Virus record (IMG/VR): IMGVR_UViG_3300033388_002605
Location: 1-40,253 of that record
Length of the DNA: 40,253 bases
Direction: 5' to 3' (one strand)
DNA from: a virus
Within the stretch, counting starts at the first letter, position 1; each line of letters begins with the position of its first letter. Below the pieces are notes generated by a model. It was not told the origin of the DNA, ran no database searches, and saw only the letters and a program-made list of their open reading frames with translations. The translations under genes were made by a program, and so were the position numbers. This document shows, piece by piece, positions 18,724 to 27,636 of this stretch.

Positions 18724-20161
18724 TATCAACCTCTATGTCTGCAAAAGCCCCTACAATAACCCTTTTTACGGGGTCTGATATTCTGACCTTAATCACCCAA
18801 TTGCGGCCCTGTCCTAGAGGCCCTATAATAGCTCTGTTGGCATATTCACCAATTTGACCTATAGGTACATGAACTTCGTTACCAAAATTAAAGCCGCCAT
18901 CGTAAGACCATGACAGCATAATGTGAGGGTCTTCTCCCTGGCCCGCCGTTGTGCCTGTTCCCGGCTCTACTAATATTTGTAACTCATTGACAGTAATAGA
19001 ATCCTGATTCTTCCTTGCAATAGCTGTTGTTCGTATTGCTATTACTTCCTTGCCCTCTTCGTCGTAAGTATCTGATTTTAATTCATAAAGCTTGCCGTTT
19101 TCAAAATCCCCTACTATGTTTTTATTTTTAAAATACGAATGATTATTAGCCCGCCAACGTCCATCTCTTGTGATGCCAGCCGTGGTTAATATCGAAGATC
19201 GTTCATGCCATTGCTGGTTGCCTATATCATATCCAAATGTCCTGTCGGCCTCCGGGAAAGTAAGTATATAAAAGGTCTGTCCATCAGCCTCGTAAACAAA
19301 GCCTGTGGCGTCGTCTATTTTGCTGAGTTGAGATATTTGGTAGGCGATCCCTGGCGTACTGACTTCCTGTGGCTGTAATCCTAAAACTTGAAATACATGG
19401 CCGCCACCGTTTTTGTCTTGTCCTAAGAAGAAAAAAGCGTTGTTTCCCTTGTCTGAGGAAAAGGGAGAGGCCCCGCCTTGTTCTATAAATGCCCCCTGTC
19501 TTCTTGAAAGGATAAACCCACCCTGTCCGGCGTTATACCATGGCTCTATCGAGCCTGCGCCAATCGCCATTAGTTCCGCATGGTCTGCGATTATATCTAT
19601 AATTATGTCTGAATCCTGGCCTGCGCTGTCGAAATGGCCCGGCCAAGTAGTGCCGTCATTGAAAGCAGATTGATGTATTTCTTGGGTGCCCGCCTTGTTA
19701 ACAAAGTAATAGCCAGCAATAAAAGTAATCTTTGTTGCCCCCGGAAAATCGGGGTCGTTGACCTTTATCAACGTATCCGCTGCAATGTCGTAAACATATA
19801 AATTTCGAGATTGATCGACAAAGCTAACATCAACGCCGTTGGTTGCCATAGACACAAACCCGGAATTGGTTGTAATCGTCCCGGCCCCTACTTCCGTGGC
19901 TGTGCCTGCGCTGTCTACTTTAAAGAAGCTTGCCCCGGATACGGTATAAATAAAGTTCGTTGTCGCTATCTGGCCCCTAACCTCTGCCCCTGTGCCTGTG
20001 TCTGAGAACTCTACCATGCCGGGAGTGCCGACAAGCGCAAACCCGCCGCCCTCGCTATCAGGGAACGGCCGGAGATAGAAATTAACGCATTCCTGGCCGG
20101 ACATAAATTTAGATATGTCGGTATATGCAGGCCCATTGAAATTTATTGCTTGTCTAAGCAT
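18716..20161 (-). CDS. P22 gp10-like tail hub / packaged-DNA stabilisation protein
   Basis: A 481-residue protein with the N-terminus M-L-R-Q-A-I-N-F-N-G-P-A-Y, then C-V-N-F-Y-L-R-P and G-T-P-G, a set of marks shared with the P22 gp10 family of DNA stabilisation proteins. Repeating beta strands (T-T-N-F-I-Y-T-V-S-G-A-S-F-F-K-V, F-V-Y-E-A-D-G-Q-T-F-Y-I-L) are compatible with the beta-propeller-like hub fold. In P22 the hub closes the portal after packaging and forms the central tail rod seat. The gene sits next to the gp4-like gene, as in P22. Confidence 0.8.
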   Translation of the reverse strand: MLRQAINFNGPAYTDISKFMSGQECVNFYLRPFPDSEGGGFALVGTPGMVEFSDTGTGAEVRGQIATTNFIYTVSGASFFKVDSAGTATEVGAGTITTNSGFVSMATNGVDVSFVDQSRNLYVYDIAADTLIKVNDPDFPGATKITFIAGYYFVNKAGTQEIHQSAFNDGTTWPGHFDSAGQDSDIIIDIIADHAELMAIGAGSIEPWYNAGQGGFILSRRQGAFIEQGGASPFSSDKGNNAFFFLGQDKNGGGHVFQVLGLQPQEVSTPGIAYQISQLSKIDDATGFVYEADGQTFYILTFPEADRTFGYDIGNQQWHERSSILTTAGITRDGRWRANNHSYFKNKNIVGDFENGKLYELKSDTYDEEGKEVIAIRTTAIARKNQDSITVNELQILVEPGTGTTAGQGEDPHIMLSWSYDGGFNFGNEVHVPIGQIGEYANRAIIGPLGQGRNWVIKVRISDPVKRVIVGAFADIEVDND

Positions 20162-20162
20162 T

Positions 20163-20351
20163 TTATTTCACTTTAAGCATTTGTTTTACAAATTTATCAG
20201 CTTCTTTTTGTGTCTTTGCAATTTTCGCATGTTCTCCGGTATCGGTATATGTTGATACAACAAAGCCATTACTAACCTTTTCAACTCTTATCGATTTTGA
20301 TTTACTCACCTTTGGTGTAGCTACTGGTTTGCTGGTTTTTCCCTTTGGCAT
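20163..20351 (-). CDS. Small basic protein, 62 aa
   Basis: Very lysine- and serine-rich in the first third (K-T-S-K-P-V-A-T-P-K-V-S-K-S-K-S) and then a strand-helix segment (S-N-G-F-V-V-S-T-Y ... K-E-A-D-K-F-V-K-Q-M). Not recognised; the pI is clearly basic. It lies between gp4-like and gp10-like genes. Confidence 0.6.
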   Translation of the reverse strand: MPKGKTSKPVATPKVSKSKSIRVEKVSNGFVVSTYTDTGEHAKIAKTQKEADKFVKQMLKVK

Positions 20352-20360
20352 GATATCCCC

Positions 20361-21089
20361 TTAATAGGTTCCTGTTAAAATATTGCCTGTTCGTCTACGT
20401 CCAACCAATACCGCAAGCTCGTCAAGCCTTGCAGGCTGATTCTCGTTTAAAGAAGCGTTTTTACTTTCTATCAATTCCCAAGTGTCCGTGTGCGTTGCGG
20501 CAAGCTCTGCCGATACAGTTTTTCCCTTTTGTGGCGCCATAGCGATTGCAAGGCGTGTTATTATTCCAAGTTCATAGCCTGGGGGGAAATTGATTGTCGT
20601 TGTTACTGTTGCAAATTGTTCTAGCAACACATTTGCCCGATAATGCAAAACGTCTGTTGAATCGCCTGGGGTGGGGTATAGAGATATTTTCCCGAGAGGA
20701 AATTCAGGCGTATACGTCATTATTCGAGGCCGACCCGTGGTTTCCTTGGTCTTCTCAAATCGATATACGTCTTGCGTTAAAAGCCTAACAGGATAATCTG
20801 AGTTTCCGGTAGTTCTGATAAATATATCATTAGAGAGGGATAAAGGCCTGTTCGTGTTAAAGTCTCCACCTGACCCTACCGTATACCGGGCCTGCCCCGC
20901 GGTGAGGGTTTGCTCTTCTTCTGTGTCGGCATATAGCTTGTTATCGCTTAAACTTATGGCCTCTAATATGTTATTTAGCCGAGCAAAGGCGTTTGCCTCA
21001 TCATTTGACGATACGGGTTGACCGACACCTAAAACCCTGATTTCTCTGAGGGCTCTTTTTATTATATCTAGTGCGGATATTGCAGCCAT
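20361..21089 (-). CDS. P22 gp4-like tail accessory factor
   Basis: A 242-residue protein starting S-A-L-D-I-I-K-R-A-L-R-E-I-R-V-L-G-V-G, then E-A-N-A-F-A-R-L-N-N-I-L-E-A-I. The L-L-x-Q-D-V-Y-R and P-G-Y-E-L-G-I-I-T-R-L-A-I-A segments also match the P22 gp4 head-to-tail adaptor family. In P22 this protein binds the portal after packaging and forms the tail attachment ring. AAAGGATAGCCT precedes the ATG. Confidence 0.75.
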   Translation of the reverse strand: MAAISALDIIKRALREIRVLGVGQPVSSNDEANAFARLNNILEAISLSDNKLYADTEEEQTLTAGQARYTVGSGGDFNTNRPLSLSNDIFIRTTGNSDYPVRLLTQDVYRFEKTKETTGRPRIMTYTPEFPLGKISLYPTPGDSTDVLHYRANVLLEQFATVTTTINFPPGYELGIITRLAIAMAPQKGKTVSAELAATHTDTWELIESKNASLNENQPARLDELAVLVGRRRTGNILTGTY

Positions 21090-21092
21090 AGG

Positions 21093-21485
21093 CTATCCTT
21101 TTTTCTTTTTCTTGCCTGGGCGTTTAGGGACAACGGGTATTGTTTCTTCTTCGTCAAGGTCGTCTTCCCGAATAAACTCTTCCGGGCCTGCCGGGATCAT
21201 TTCTAATTCTGTATCTGGCCCGGCTGTTGTATCTATCTCTGTCGTTTCTTCCTGTATAGGGGCAGCTTCTTTGGGGGCTGCGGGGGGGTCCACATCCCTG
21301 GTCCAGGGCTTTCCCGGTGAATGGTATCCTTCTTCCCATGCAGCATCCACCTCGGCCTGGGTGCAAAAGGTATCGGCCCCAACTATATCGCCGTTAACAC
21401 CGGTCTTTTCAAGGTATACGCTAGGCATTTTCTCATAAGGGACACCTTGACCATTACATAAGTTTCTAGGCCATTCATAAGCCAT
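21093..21485 (-). CDS. Acidic low-complexity virion-region protein, 130 aa
   Basis: The first 60 residues are moderately structured (Y-E-W-P-R-N-L-C-N-G-Q-G ... A-A-W-E-E-G-Y-H). The remaining 70 are acidic, proline-rich and disordered (P-I-Q-E-E-T-T-E-I-D, E-D-D-L-D-E-E-E-T-I-P) and end in R-P-G-K-K-K-K-K-G. No family recognised. GGAG before the ATG. Lies between the beta-helix protein and the gp4-like gene, so probably structural or assembly related. Confidence 0.6.
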   Translation of the reverse strand: MAYEWPRNLCNGQGVPYEKMPSVYLEKTGVNGDIVGADTFCTQAEVDAAWEEGYHSPGKPWTRDVDPPAAPKEAAPIQEETTEIDTTAGPDTELEMIPAGPEEFIREDDLDEEETIPVVPKRPGKKKKKG

Positions 21486-21529
21486 TTTGGGCTCCTAAGG
21501 GGGCATATAGCCCCCGATTAAAGATTAGT

Positions 21530-22507
21530 CTATGAATCGGAACCCCAGTTCCTTACCTCAAGGATGGTTCCGTTTCCGGTTACAACGTTAGCAGCGGCAA
21601 CACCCTGAGCATAGTTGTTCCATGCCTGGCCGCTGGTAGCATCAATTACAATCGGGGTATCGCAAGTGTCTGCCCGGTCGCTGGTATCATCGAAGAAGAA
21701 ATTATTGTAATAAAATGCGTTATGTCCTGCGTCCTGCTGAAAGCCTGTGGGTGCCCCGACAATACGGTTAAACTGAGCAACTGGATTAACAGGATTGATA
21801 ACGCCGTTGGTTGCATATCGGACGCCATAATCCTTGCATGAGGTTGAAAAGAAACAGCCTTCTATCAAAGAACCATCTGCCTGATAGTCAAGAATGCCGC
21901 CCAAGGAGCCGTCTGCAACGTCTCTGATAAAACTACATCCAATCACCGCGTTACCTACTACGGTAGAAACGCCCAGGCCATCGGCATCACTTGCGTTGCC
22001 ACCGATTCTCAAGGAAGGATACAGAACATCGTGGGTGAACATTCCAAGGCCTATAATGCTGCAATTATTGCCCCTGATCGACAAGGCCGGGCCGCCCGAA
22101 GTAATATCAAACCCGCCGCCCGTTGCGCTGCCGTACAATACGGTTGAATCGTGATGACCGGGGGCTGCGGATTCAATGGTGCAGTCGTTGGCAGTCAATA
22201 CAAGCGGGATTTCACCATACCACCCCTCATCAATCAAAATTAACGTGTTTCTGCCCCTGTTTGGGACTGATGCGTTAGCAAACCCATCAGTGTATGCGTC
22301 ATTAACAGCCTTGATAGCCTCGCCTAATGTTTTGAACGCGGTTGTCCAAGACTTGCCATCGCCAGAAGCAAGCACATTCCTGGAAACGAAATATGTTTGT
22401 CCAGGGATTTGATTTAGGCTAGAGTTTTGAATCCTTGCCCCGCCAAAATCAATAGCGTTAGACTTCCGAATCCAAGCCAAAGGACTCGATCTTAAATTTA
22501 AACCCAT
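21530..22507 (-). CDS. Right-handed beta-helix protein, likely head decoration or fibre
   Basis: A 325-residue protein. The N-terminal about 35 residues are a short positively charged attachment piece (S-S-P-L-A-W-I-R-K-S-N-A-I-D-F-G-G-A-R-I). Residues about 40-90 contain the Y-F-V-S-R-N-V-L-A-S-G-D-G-K-S-W-T-T-A-F-K-T-L-G-E-A-I-K-A-V block that begins many pectate-lyase-like parallel beta-helix folds. The rest repeats N-C-T-I, D-C-T-I-E-S, N-C-S-I-I-G and V-I-G-C-S-F turns. It is the first gene after the coat gene, a position where podoviruses often place decoration or head-fibre proteins. No catalytic residues can be assigned. Confidence 0.65.
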   Translation of the reverse strand: MGLNLRSSPLAWIRKSNAIDFGGARIQNSSLNQIPGQTYFVSRNVLASGDGKSWTTAFKTLGEAIKAVNDAYTDGFANASVPNRGRNTLILIDEGWYGEIPLVLTANDCTIESAAPGHHDSTVLYGSATGGGFDITSGGPALSIRGNNCSIIGLGMFTHDVLYPSLRIGGNASDADGLGVSTVVGNAVIGCSFIRDVADGSLGGILDYQADGSLIEGCFFSTSCKDYGVRYATNGVINPVNPVAQFNRIVGAPTGFQQDAGHNAFYYNNFFFDDTSDRADTCDTPIVIDATSGQAWNNYAQGVAAANVVTGNGTILEVRNWGSDS

Positions 22508-22530
22508 TTTACTGTCTCCTTGTGATGTCT

Positions 22531-22553
22531 CCCCCGGTCGTTACTCCGGGGGG
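22531..22553. other. GC-rich stem-loop between coat and beta-helix genes
   Basis: CCCCCGG (22531-22537) pairs with CCGGGGG (22546-22552) around an 8-base loop. Read on the minus strand no T-run follows, so it is not a standard intrinsic terminator. It lies just upstream of the AAGGAG of the beta-helix gene and just after the coat gene, so it may protect or process coat mRNA or reduce downstream expression. Confidence 0.55.
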
Positions 22554-22607
22554 CCATCCGTTTAGTTATGATCTTATGCAATATCTAAGGAGTAACCATG
22601 TTGTTTC

Positions 22608-23876
22608 TTATTTACCCCAAAGCCTCACACCTAGTTCAGGCCGTGGAGTGTCCCATCCATACAGGTCATCAAGCCGGTAATACTCGATGAAAGTCTGGAT
22701 ATCAAACCCACTTGAGAACGTAACCGACAAGCCAAGCCTTTCCTCAGATGCAGATCCCCATTTGACCGATTGCCCAGCACTATCGGGCCTCTTAAACGGC
22801 ACCATAGTAAGCGCAAAACAATCAGGGTCCATGATAATGTTCTGGGAATATGCCGTGGAAGCGGCGCCCGTGATGGTGACATTATCATTAACAGCGGGAA
22901 TGTCGTTAACAGTTTGATACGGCCTGATTTTGACAGCAGCCGCACTTGAGATAATTGCAGGACTTACGCTTACTGTAGCATCTCCGGAGGCATCTGCCGT
23001 AGCCAAAGCGGTACATACAAATTGACGTAAAGTGTTACCTTCCCAAGCGTCTCCACTTTCGGGATTAACGCCCGCAACCGTGGCAAGCGTTAAAACGTCT
23101 CCTGCGGCTACGGTGCCGGTAGATGCGGTCAGACCTTTAAGAGCAATAGCCGTGTCGCCTTCGGAGGGCTGAGTCTTTACTTGTACTGTGGCTGTGCCGT
23201 CTGCTCTGGTTGCCTGGTTCCCGGTCGTATGGTTCTTGATGTTCTGATCCATAAAGAAATCAGTGAGCGCAAAGCGTCCGATGAAGCCCCTGCGGACCAT
23301 ATCGTCAACAACTTGCTGCTGAAATATGGACTTCAACTCACCATCTGCCATTGACCAGTGAGCGTCCGGGGAGAAAATCCCCACCCTATCATCACGTGGT
23401 ACGGCCTCTTGATCCATGCGTTTCCCAGAATCTGCAAGCACACCAAAAGTAGAGGGCGAAGTGCCGGGGGTTCCCGTCGAGTTATAAAGATTGACAAACT
23501 CCGAACAACCGTTATAATCGACCTTTTGGGCCAGCGCGTTTGCAGCTTTTGACAGATATTTTTGGCTCAAGTCCTCAATATCAAGGGTTAATTGCTGTGC
23601 GGTGAAGTCCAGAGGTACAACGTCATGAACGTCAACCGTGATTGTGGCTTCATTCTCTTGCTGATCCGGTACTGCCCCGGTAATATCCGGCCCTGATTGG
23701 GTCCGGTATTTATTGGGTAAATGCACCCTGACCGAACTTCCCTTTTGAAACCTGCCTACTGAATGGAACTCTTCCTTGTACCCCGTGTATACATGACGAG
23801 CAAGGGTAAGTTTGTTCAACATATCGAACAATACCCGGTCTGCCACCATATCGTGGGTTAAAATAACATCAGCCAT
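22608..23876 (-). CDS. Major capsid protein, P22 gp5 / HK97-fold family
   Basis: A 422-residue protein beginning A-D-V-I-L-T-H-D-M-V-A-D-R-V-L-F-D-M-L-N-K-L-T-L-A. The segments G-S-S-V-R-V-H-L-P-N-K-Y-R, V-V-P-L-D-F-T-A-Q-Q-L-T-L-D-I-E-D-L and L-T-D-F-F-M-D-Q-N belong to the P22 coat family. The length is close to the 430 residues of P22 coat. A glycine-rich region near residues 235-330 may be the inserted I-domain. Directly downstream of the scaffold, as usual. GGAAAGAAAAT precedes the ATG. Confidence 0.88.
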   Translation of the reverse strand: MADVILTHDMVADRVLFDMLNKLTLARHVYTGYKEEFHSVGRFQKGSSVRVHLPNKYRTQSGPDITGAVPDQQENEATITVDVHDVVPLDFTAQQLTLDIEDLSQKYLSKAANALAQKVDYNGCSEFVNLYNSTGTPGTSPSTFGVLADSGKRMDQEAVPRDDRVGIFSPDAHWSMADGELKSIFQQQVVDDMVRRGFIGRFALTDFFMDQNIKNHTTGNQATRADGTATVQVKTQPSEGDTAIALKGLTASTGTVAAGDVLTLATVAGVNPESGDAWEGNTLRQFVCTALATADASGDATVSVSPAIISSAAAVKIRPYQTVNDIPAVNDNVTITGAASTAYSQNIIMDPDCFALTMVPFKRPDSAGQSVKWGSASEERLGLSVTFSSGFDIQTFIEYYRLDDLYGWDTPRPELGVRLWGK

Positions 23877-23891
23877 AATTTTCTTTCCTTA

Positions 23892-24752
23892 TCATCGTTT
23901 CATGCCCCTGTCTTCCAGCCGTTTTTTGTCCCAGACAGCCATTTTTTCTTTTAATGTCATTTTGCTCTGGTCCGTTTCGGTTCTGGCATCACCTACACCA
24001 GACCCAACCGTTTTGGTAGGAGCGGGGGCACCTGTGTTTGTTTTTGGTTTTGGGTTAGGCGTTAATAGCCTACCCTCGATTCTACCGATCTCTTTAGCCT
24101 GTTGCGCGGCTGGCAAGCGTAAGATTTTAGTGGCTTCGGCTCGGTTGCTGCCTAAATAATTGAATATTTTCGGCAAGTTCGGTCCGTCCGCAGCATCCAT
24201 CATTACATCCGTCATGAACGGGTTAGCGTTAAAACTATTAGCAAGATCAACAATACCTGGCATTTCTCCCGCTGCATTCATGACTTGATCCATCCTGGCT
24301 GTAGACTTTTGTTGCTGCGTATGTTCCTGGCTTCCTTTGCTAATGCCCGACGAAACCTGCTCATTAATGTGCTTTGTCAATGCTGCCGAGTATTCATCGT
24401 TGGTGTCATATTCATGGGGCATGGGCACCGCCTTGACCACTTCTTTAGGCTCCGGCGTAATTGGCTGCGCTGCTGGCTGTTGTGACTTGCCTTCTGCAAC
24501 ACCTTTCCAATATGCAGCATCCGAATCTGACTTTGCCCTGGCCTCTTGTTCCGCTCGCCATTTTGAATTTAATTCGGTAATACGCTTTTGAGCGCCGCCT
24601 TTTTGTGGATCATCGGTGGGCTCATCACCGGGAGGTGCCGGATCTCCATCTATCACGGCCGGATCGGCATTAACGTTTGCCGGATCGTCTATAGGGTTAG
24701 GGTCTGGATCCACAATGGGATCGGGGTCTATGTTTAAATTGTCATCTGGCAT
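23892..24752 (-). CDS. Scaffold protein, 286 aa
   Basis: ATG 24750-24752 is used, with GGAGGG upstream; an in-frame TTG farther out is unlikely. The first about 50 residues are D-P repeats (D-P-D-P-I-V-D-P-D-P-N), followed by a charged helix rich in E, A and Q (residues about 55-90), a linker, and a basic C-terminal helix-turn-helix-like end (K-M-T-L-K-E-K-M-A-V-W-D-K-K-R-L-E). Acidic N-terminus plus basic C-terminus, between portal and coat, is the form of P22-type scaffold, which leaves the head during DNA packaging. Confidence 0.75.
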   Translation of the reverse strand: MPDDNLNIDPDPIVDPDPNPIDDPANVNADPAVIDGDPAPPGDEPTDDPQKGGAQKRITELNSKWRAEQEARAKSDSDAAYWKGVAEGKSQQPAAQPITPEPKEVVKAVPMPHEYDTNDEYSAALTKHINEQVSSGISKGSQEHTQQQKSTARMDQVMNAAGEMPGIVDLANSFNANPFMTDVMMDAADGPNLPKIFNYLGSNRAEATKILRLPAAQQAKEIGRIEGRLLTPNPKPKTNTGAPAPTKTVGSGVGDARTETDQSKMTLKEKMAVWDKKRLEDRGMKR

Positions 24753-24814
24753 TTTAGCGCCCTCCAAGGCGAATTTGACGCCGAATTTGCCCTCGGCTTA
24801 GGTCTGGGTGTTTA

Positions 24815-25024
24815 TTAATCCTCATAATGCGTTATTCTAGGCATTCCATTAACATTATTAAAAAATATCCTTCGACCGGCACCGTCATGAGCTATACGGC
24901 CCTGGTCCGGATAATGACCTACATGATGTTCAGGTCTTTGAAGTCGTTCATTGGTCTGTTTACTCGAAATGTGCCTGTTTAATGCTTCAAGGTCTCCCTC
25001 TCTTATTCTTCCGTCATCGGCCAC
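24815..25024 (-). CDS. Hypothetical protein, 69 aa, GTG start
   Basis: A GTG at 25022-25024, eight bases after GGAGG, starts a 69-residue basic and histidine-rich product (R-P-E-H-H-V-G-H-Y-P-D-Q-G-R-I-A-H-D). It overlaps the portal stop by a few bases. A longer ATG form that runs back into the portal gene exists, but it would overlap 130 bases, so it is rejected. Function unknown. Confidence 0.5.
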   Translation of the reverse strand: MADDGRIREGDLEALNRHISSKQTNERLQRPEHHVGHYPDQGRIAHDGAGRRIFFNNVNGMPRITHYED

Positions 25025-27245
25025 CCTGTTGTCCTCCTTGCATCTGTTGTAGAAAGTTATTAACCGTATCCATAGTTTCTTGTAATCTTTCAACGTTTGT
25101 TCCCTGTTCTGCCTCTTTACGCTGAATATCCAGCCTGGTTTCATCGTTTTTAAGTAATTGGCCTTGAAGTTTAGCTGCGTCGTTTATCTGCTCCGAATTA
25201 GGGCCTTGGCTTTGCTGCGCCTGATCTATTAACTTCTTTTTCTCTTCGTCGCTTAAATCCCTGAATTGAGGCGGTAACAGATTTTCAAGGGCTTCGGCGG
25301 TATCGTCCGCTCCCGGCCAGTCCATGTTTTTAATTACCTTAGTAAGCAATATCAAGCCTGCGATTGGATCTTTTACGCTGCCGGTCAGTGTTGTCAGGGC
25401 TTCGGCGGTTTCAATTCGTTGCGTGGTATAACTCGGCCCTGCGGTTACGGTTACAAGATATTTCCCTTGGGTCATGTCGTTTAAAACTACAATTTCGCCG
25501 GTATCTTCGTCTTTAACTCTTTGATTTATAGTGACAAATTCGTCGGTGCCGTCCTCGTTTAGAATTAAAATTACTCGCTCTTCGTCGTAATAATAAGGGA
25601 TCACATCAACGTAAATATCACCTTCGAGCTTAACGGCGTTCTTTAAATTATCTGTAAACTCGAAATTTGCTACCCCAGACCTTGCTTGTTCTACTAACTT
25701 GGCTTTTCCCGACTCGTCTCTGCGCCCACCTACACCTAAAGTAGGATCTTGGATGCTCATTGTGTCCTTCATGTCTTGGCTGGCAGTCTGACTTAACAAC
25801 ACATTGCCGGAAGATATCTGGGGCGGTTGTGGGAAGAATGGAGGCACAGCCCCCGGCCTTGCATCAGGCTCATAGAGTAAATATTTTAAATTCTTGGCCG
25901 ATCTCCACATATCGCCAAACGTGCTGAGTTGTATTTTAGTCAATATCGCTGGCGGTATCTTTGCCAACGCCACCCGGACGGTTTCAGCGGTTCTTTCATA
26001 ATTATAGATTTTTTGAGAATCCTTAGAAAAGCGTATTAATGACCGTCTATGGGTCTGGTTGCCTATCTGTAACTCTTTACCCCAAACAGGGATAATAGGT
26101 ATATATTTACCAGGCCATATATAATCCCGATATTTCGTTTCCTTTTCTCCGGTAACAGAGTTTGCGGTTGTTTTTTTAATATCTGCCCAGGTCTTAAAGT
26201 TTAATATAATTTTGCCTTGGTCGTTCCTGGGACCGTCAATTATATGTGTGCCGTCAACGATGTATTGAGCCACGACATGGGAATTAACAGTCCTTCGCCT
26301 AACTACTGTAGGAGCCTTGTTGATTGTAAAGTTCTCAAATCCAGACCCTTCCGGGGCGGGCCCGGGCTGTGGTATTTGCTCACCCTGTGGGCCTATAGCC
26401 ATATGCGCTTGCTGTTCTGCGTCCTTAAACTCGTCTTCTACCTTGTTCCATTCTTCGGCCTCATATGTTTCCTGAGAACCGTCTTCAAGTTGAACCGATA
26501 CAAGTTCCTTTTTAAACGGCCTCTTTACCCAATACTCGGCCACCCTGACAAGATCATCCTTGACCCAATAAGAATGGGGGCCGGTGGCGTAACTAGTCTT
26601 GAATTGTGAAGGCTCGATCTTGGGATATTCAACTTTAAACTCTTTTCTGCGTATTTCCTGAGAGATAAACCACCATTTAGCGTCCCTGGCGTCTACCTCT
26701 TCGTGCATGGGGTCCACAAGGCATGAAAACTGGTTTTTAATGCGCTTTGTCTTCAACTCCATATCAAAGGTATCATCATCAACGAAATCGGCCACGATAC
26801 GGTAATAACCAAACCCGTTTTGCAGGCCTCCATCCGCGGCGGTCTTCCTTGCAGCCTGCGCATTAGATGTTTGTTCTATCTGACGGATTAACCCGTTATA
26901 TATCTTGGCTGTATCTATGGGTTTATCGTTTAGTTGGTCTTGTCCGGCGGGATGATTAGCCCTCACCTTGATTTGCATTTGGTTTAACCGGGCATCGCCC
27001 TTTACCTGATCTACAAAACCAGGGAGCTTGTTAACCGTCAGCGTAGGCAGGCCGTCCGTTTCCCTCTGTTTCCTAATTTCCGCAGGCCATTGCTCGCCGT
27101 TAAGGTTTTCAAGATCGTCAACGGCGTCACTAACGTTTTTGGTCTCATATTTAGATACCCACTCGAAATTCTCCCGGACTTCTTGCATGAAATCAGGTTC
27201 CGAGTTTTTGTCTTCCCTGGCATCAACTACTTCATCTTTGGGCAT
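25014..27245 (-). CDS. Portal protein, P22 gp1-like, 743 aa
   Basis: The length matches the P22 portal (725 residues). N-terminal marks include E-W-V-S-K-Y-E-T, L-N-G-E-Q-W-P, R-P/V-x-N-K-L (L-T-V-N-K-L-P-G-F-V-D-Q-V) and N-Q-M-Q-I-K-V. Residues about 160-210 (F-S-C-L-V-D-P-M-H-E-E-V-D-A-R-D-A-K-W) and about 365-400 (Y-R-D-Y-I-W-P-G-K-Y-I-P-I-I-P) are also family-like. The C-terminal about 100 residues are a long glutamine-rich helix (E-E-K-K-K-L-I-D-Q-A-Q-Q-S-Q-G), the P22 barrel-type tail. It forms the vertex ring through which DNA enters. Between scaffold and terminase, as expected. Confidence 0.85.
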   Translation of the reverse strand: MPKDEVVDAREDKNSEPDFMQEVRENFEWVSKYETKNVSDAVDDLENLNGEQWPAEIRKQRETDGLPTLTVNKLPGFVDQVKGDARLNQMQIKVRANHPAGQDQLNDKPIDTAKIYNGLIRQIEQTSNAQAARKTAADGGLQNGFGYYRIVADFVDDDTFDMELKTKRIKNQFSCLVDPMHEEVDARDAKWWFISQEIRRKEFKVEYPKIEPSQFKTSYATGPHSYWVKDDLVRVAEYWVKRPFKKELVSVQLEDGSQETYEAEEWNKVEDEFKDAEQQAHMAIGPQGEQIPQPGPAPEGSGFENFTINKAPTVVRRRTVNSHVVAQYIVDGTHIIDGPRNDQGKIILNFKTWADIKKTTANSVTGEKETKYRDYIWPGKYIPIIPVWGKELQIGNQTHRRSLIRFSKDSQKIYNYERTAETVRVALAKIPPAILTKIQLSTFGDMWRSAKNLKYLLYEPDARPGAVPPFFPQPPQISSGNVLLSQTASQDMKDTMSIQDPTLGVGGRRDESGKAKLVEQARSGVANFEFTDNLKNAVKLEGDIYVDVIPYYYDEERVILILNEDGTDEFVTINQRVKDEDTGEIVVLNDMTQGKYLVTVTAGPSYTTQRIETAEALTTLTGSVKDPIAGLILLTKVIKNMDWPGADDTAEALENLLPPQFRDLSDEEKKKLIDQAQQSQGPNSEQINDAAKLQGQLLKNDETRLDIQRKEAEQGTNVERLQETMDTVNNFLQQMQGGQQGGR

Positions 27246-27257
27246 GATTGCTTATCC

Positions 27258-27614
27258 TTAGCTCTGTTCAACTATGGTCAGCGTTATTGCCGGAGTTTGG
27301 GCCGCACATACAAATTTTATCAAACCTAGCGTGTATCCCCTCGGAACGGCTCTGATATAGTCTGAAATATCAGCAAAACAAGGGTCCGACCCGGATGCAG
27401 CAACTATATAATCTGCTCCGTCTGCAGGGTCTATAATTGGGTCGAAATTAGTGCCGTCAAGAGCAACATGAATAAAACAGGAACCATCGTCCATGGCTGG
27501 AAATCTAACGCCTACAAACGTAGTCCATGGCTCTAAACTCATGGTTTCCGAATCTGTTTCTCCGCTAGCAATTATCAATTTTGTAAGTTTGAACTTGTGC
27601 GCTTCGTTTGCCAT
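27258..27614 (-). CDS. Small beta-rich virion protein, 118 aa
   Basis: ATG 27612-27614 is preferred (GGAG upstream). The product alternates strands (L-T-K-L-I-I-A-S-G-E-T-D-S-E, F-V-G-V-R-F-P-A-M, I-H-V-A-L-D-G-T-N-F). An earlier in-frame start at 27662 would read back through the terminator and is rejected. Beta-rich composition and location upstream of the portal suggest a head-tail or decoration protein. It is preceded by a strong terminator (27637-27678), so its expression may be controlled by read-through. Confidence 0.6.
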   Translation of the reverse strand: MANEAHKFKLTKLIIASGETDSETMSLEPWTTFVGVRFPAMDDGSCFIHVALDGTNFDPIIDPADGADYIVAASGSDPCFADISDYIRAVPRGYTLGLIKFVCAAQTPAITLTIVEQS

Positions 27615-27636
27615 TGTATTCTCCTTTGTAGGGCAT

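Noticed and set aside
22589-22705. Plus-strand ATG after AAGGAG inside the coat gene end
   Set aside because: The plus-strand frame is only about 30 codons, lies antisense to the conserved coat C-terminus and has no neighbouring plus-strand genes.
24815-25144. Long ATG version of the 69-aa gene
   Set aside because: It would overlap the conserved portal C-terminus by 130 bases, whereas a GTG with a good ribosome-binding site gives a four-codon overlap.
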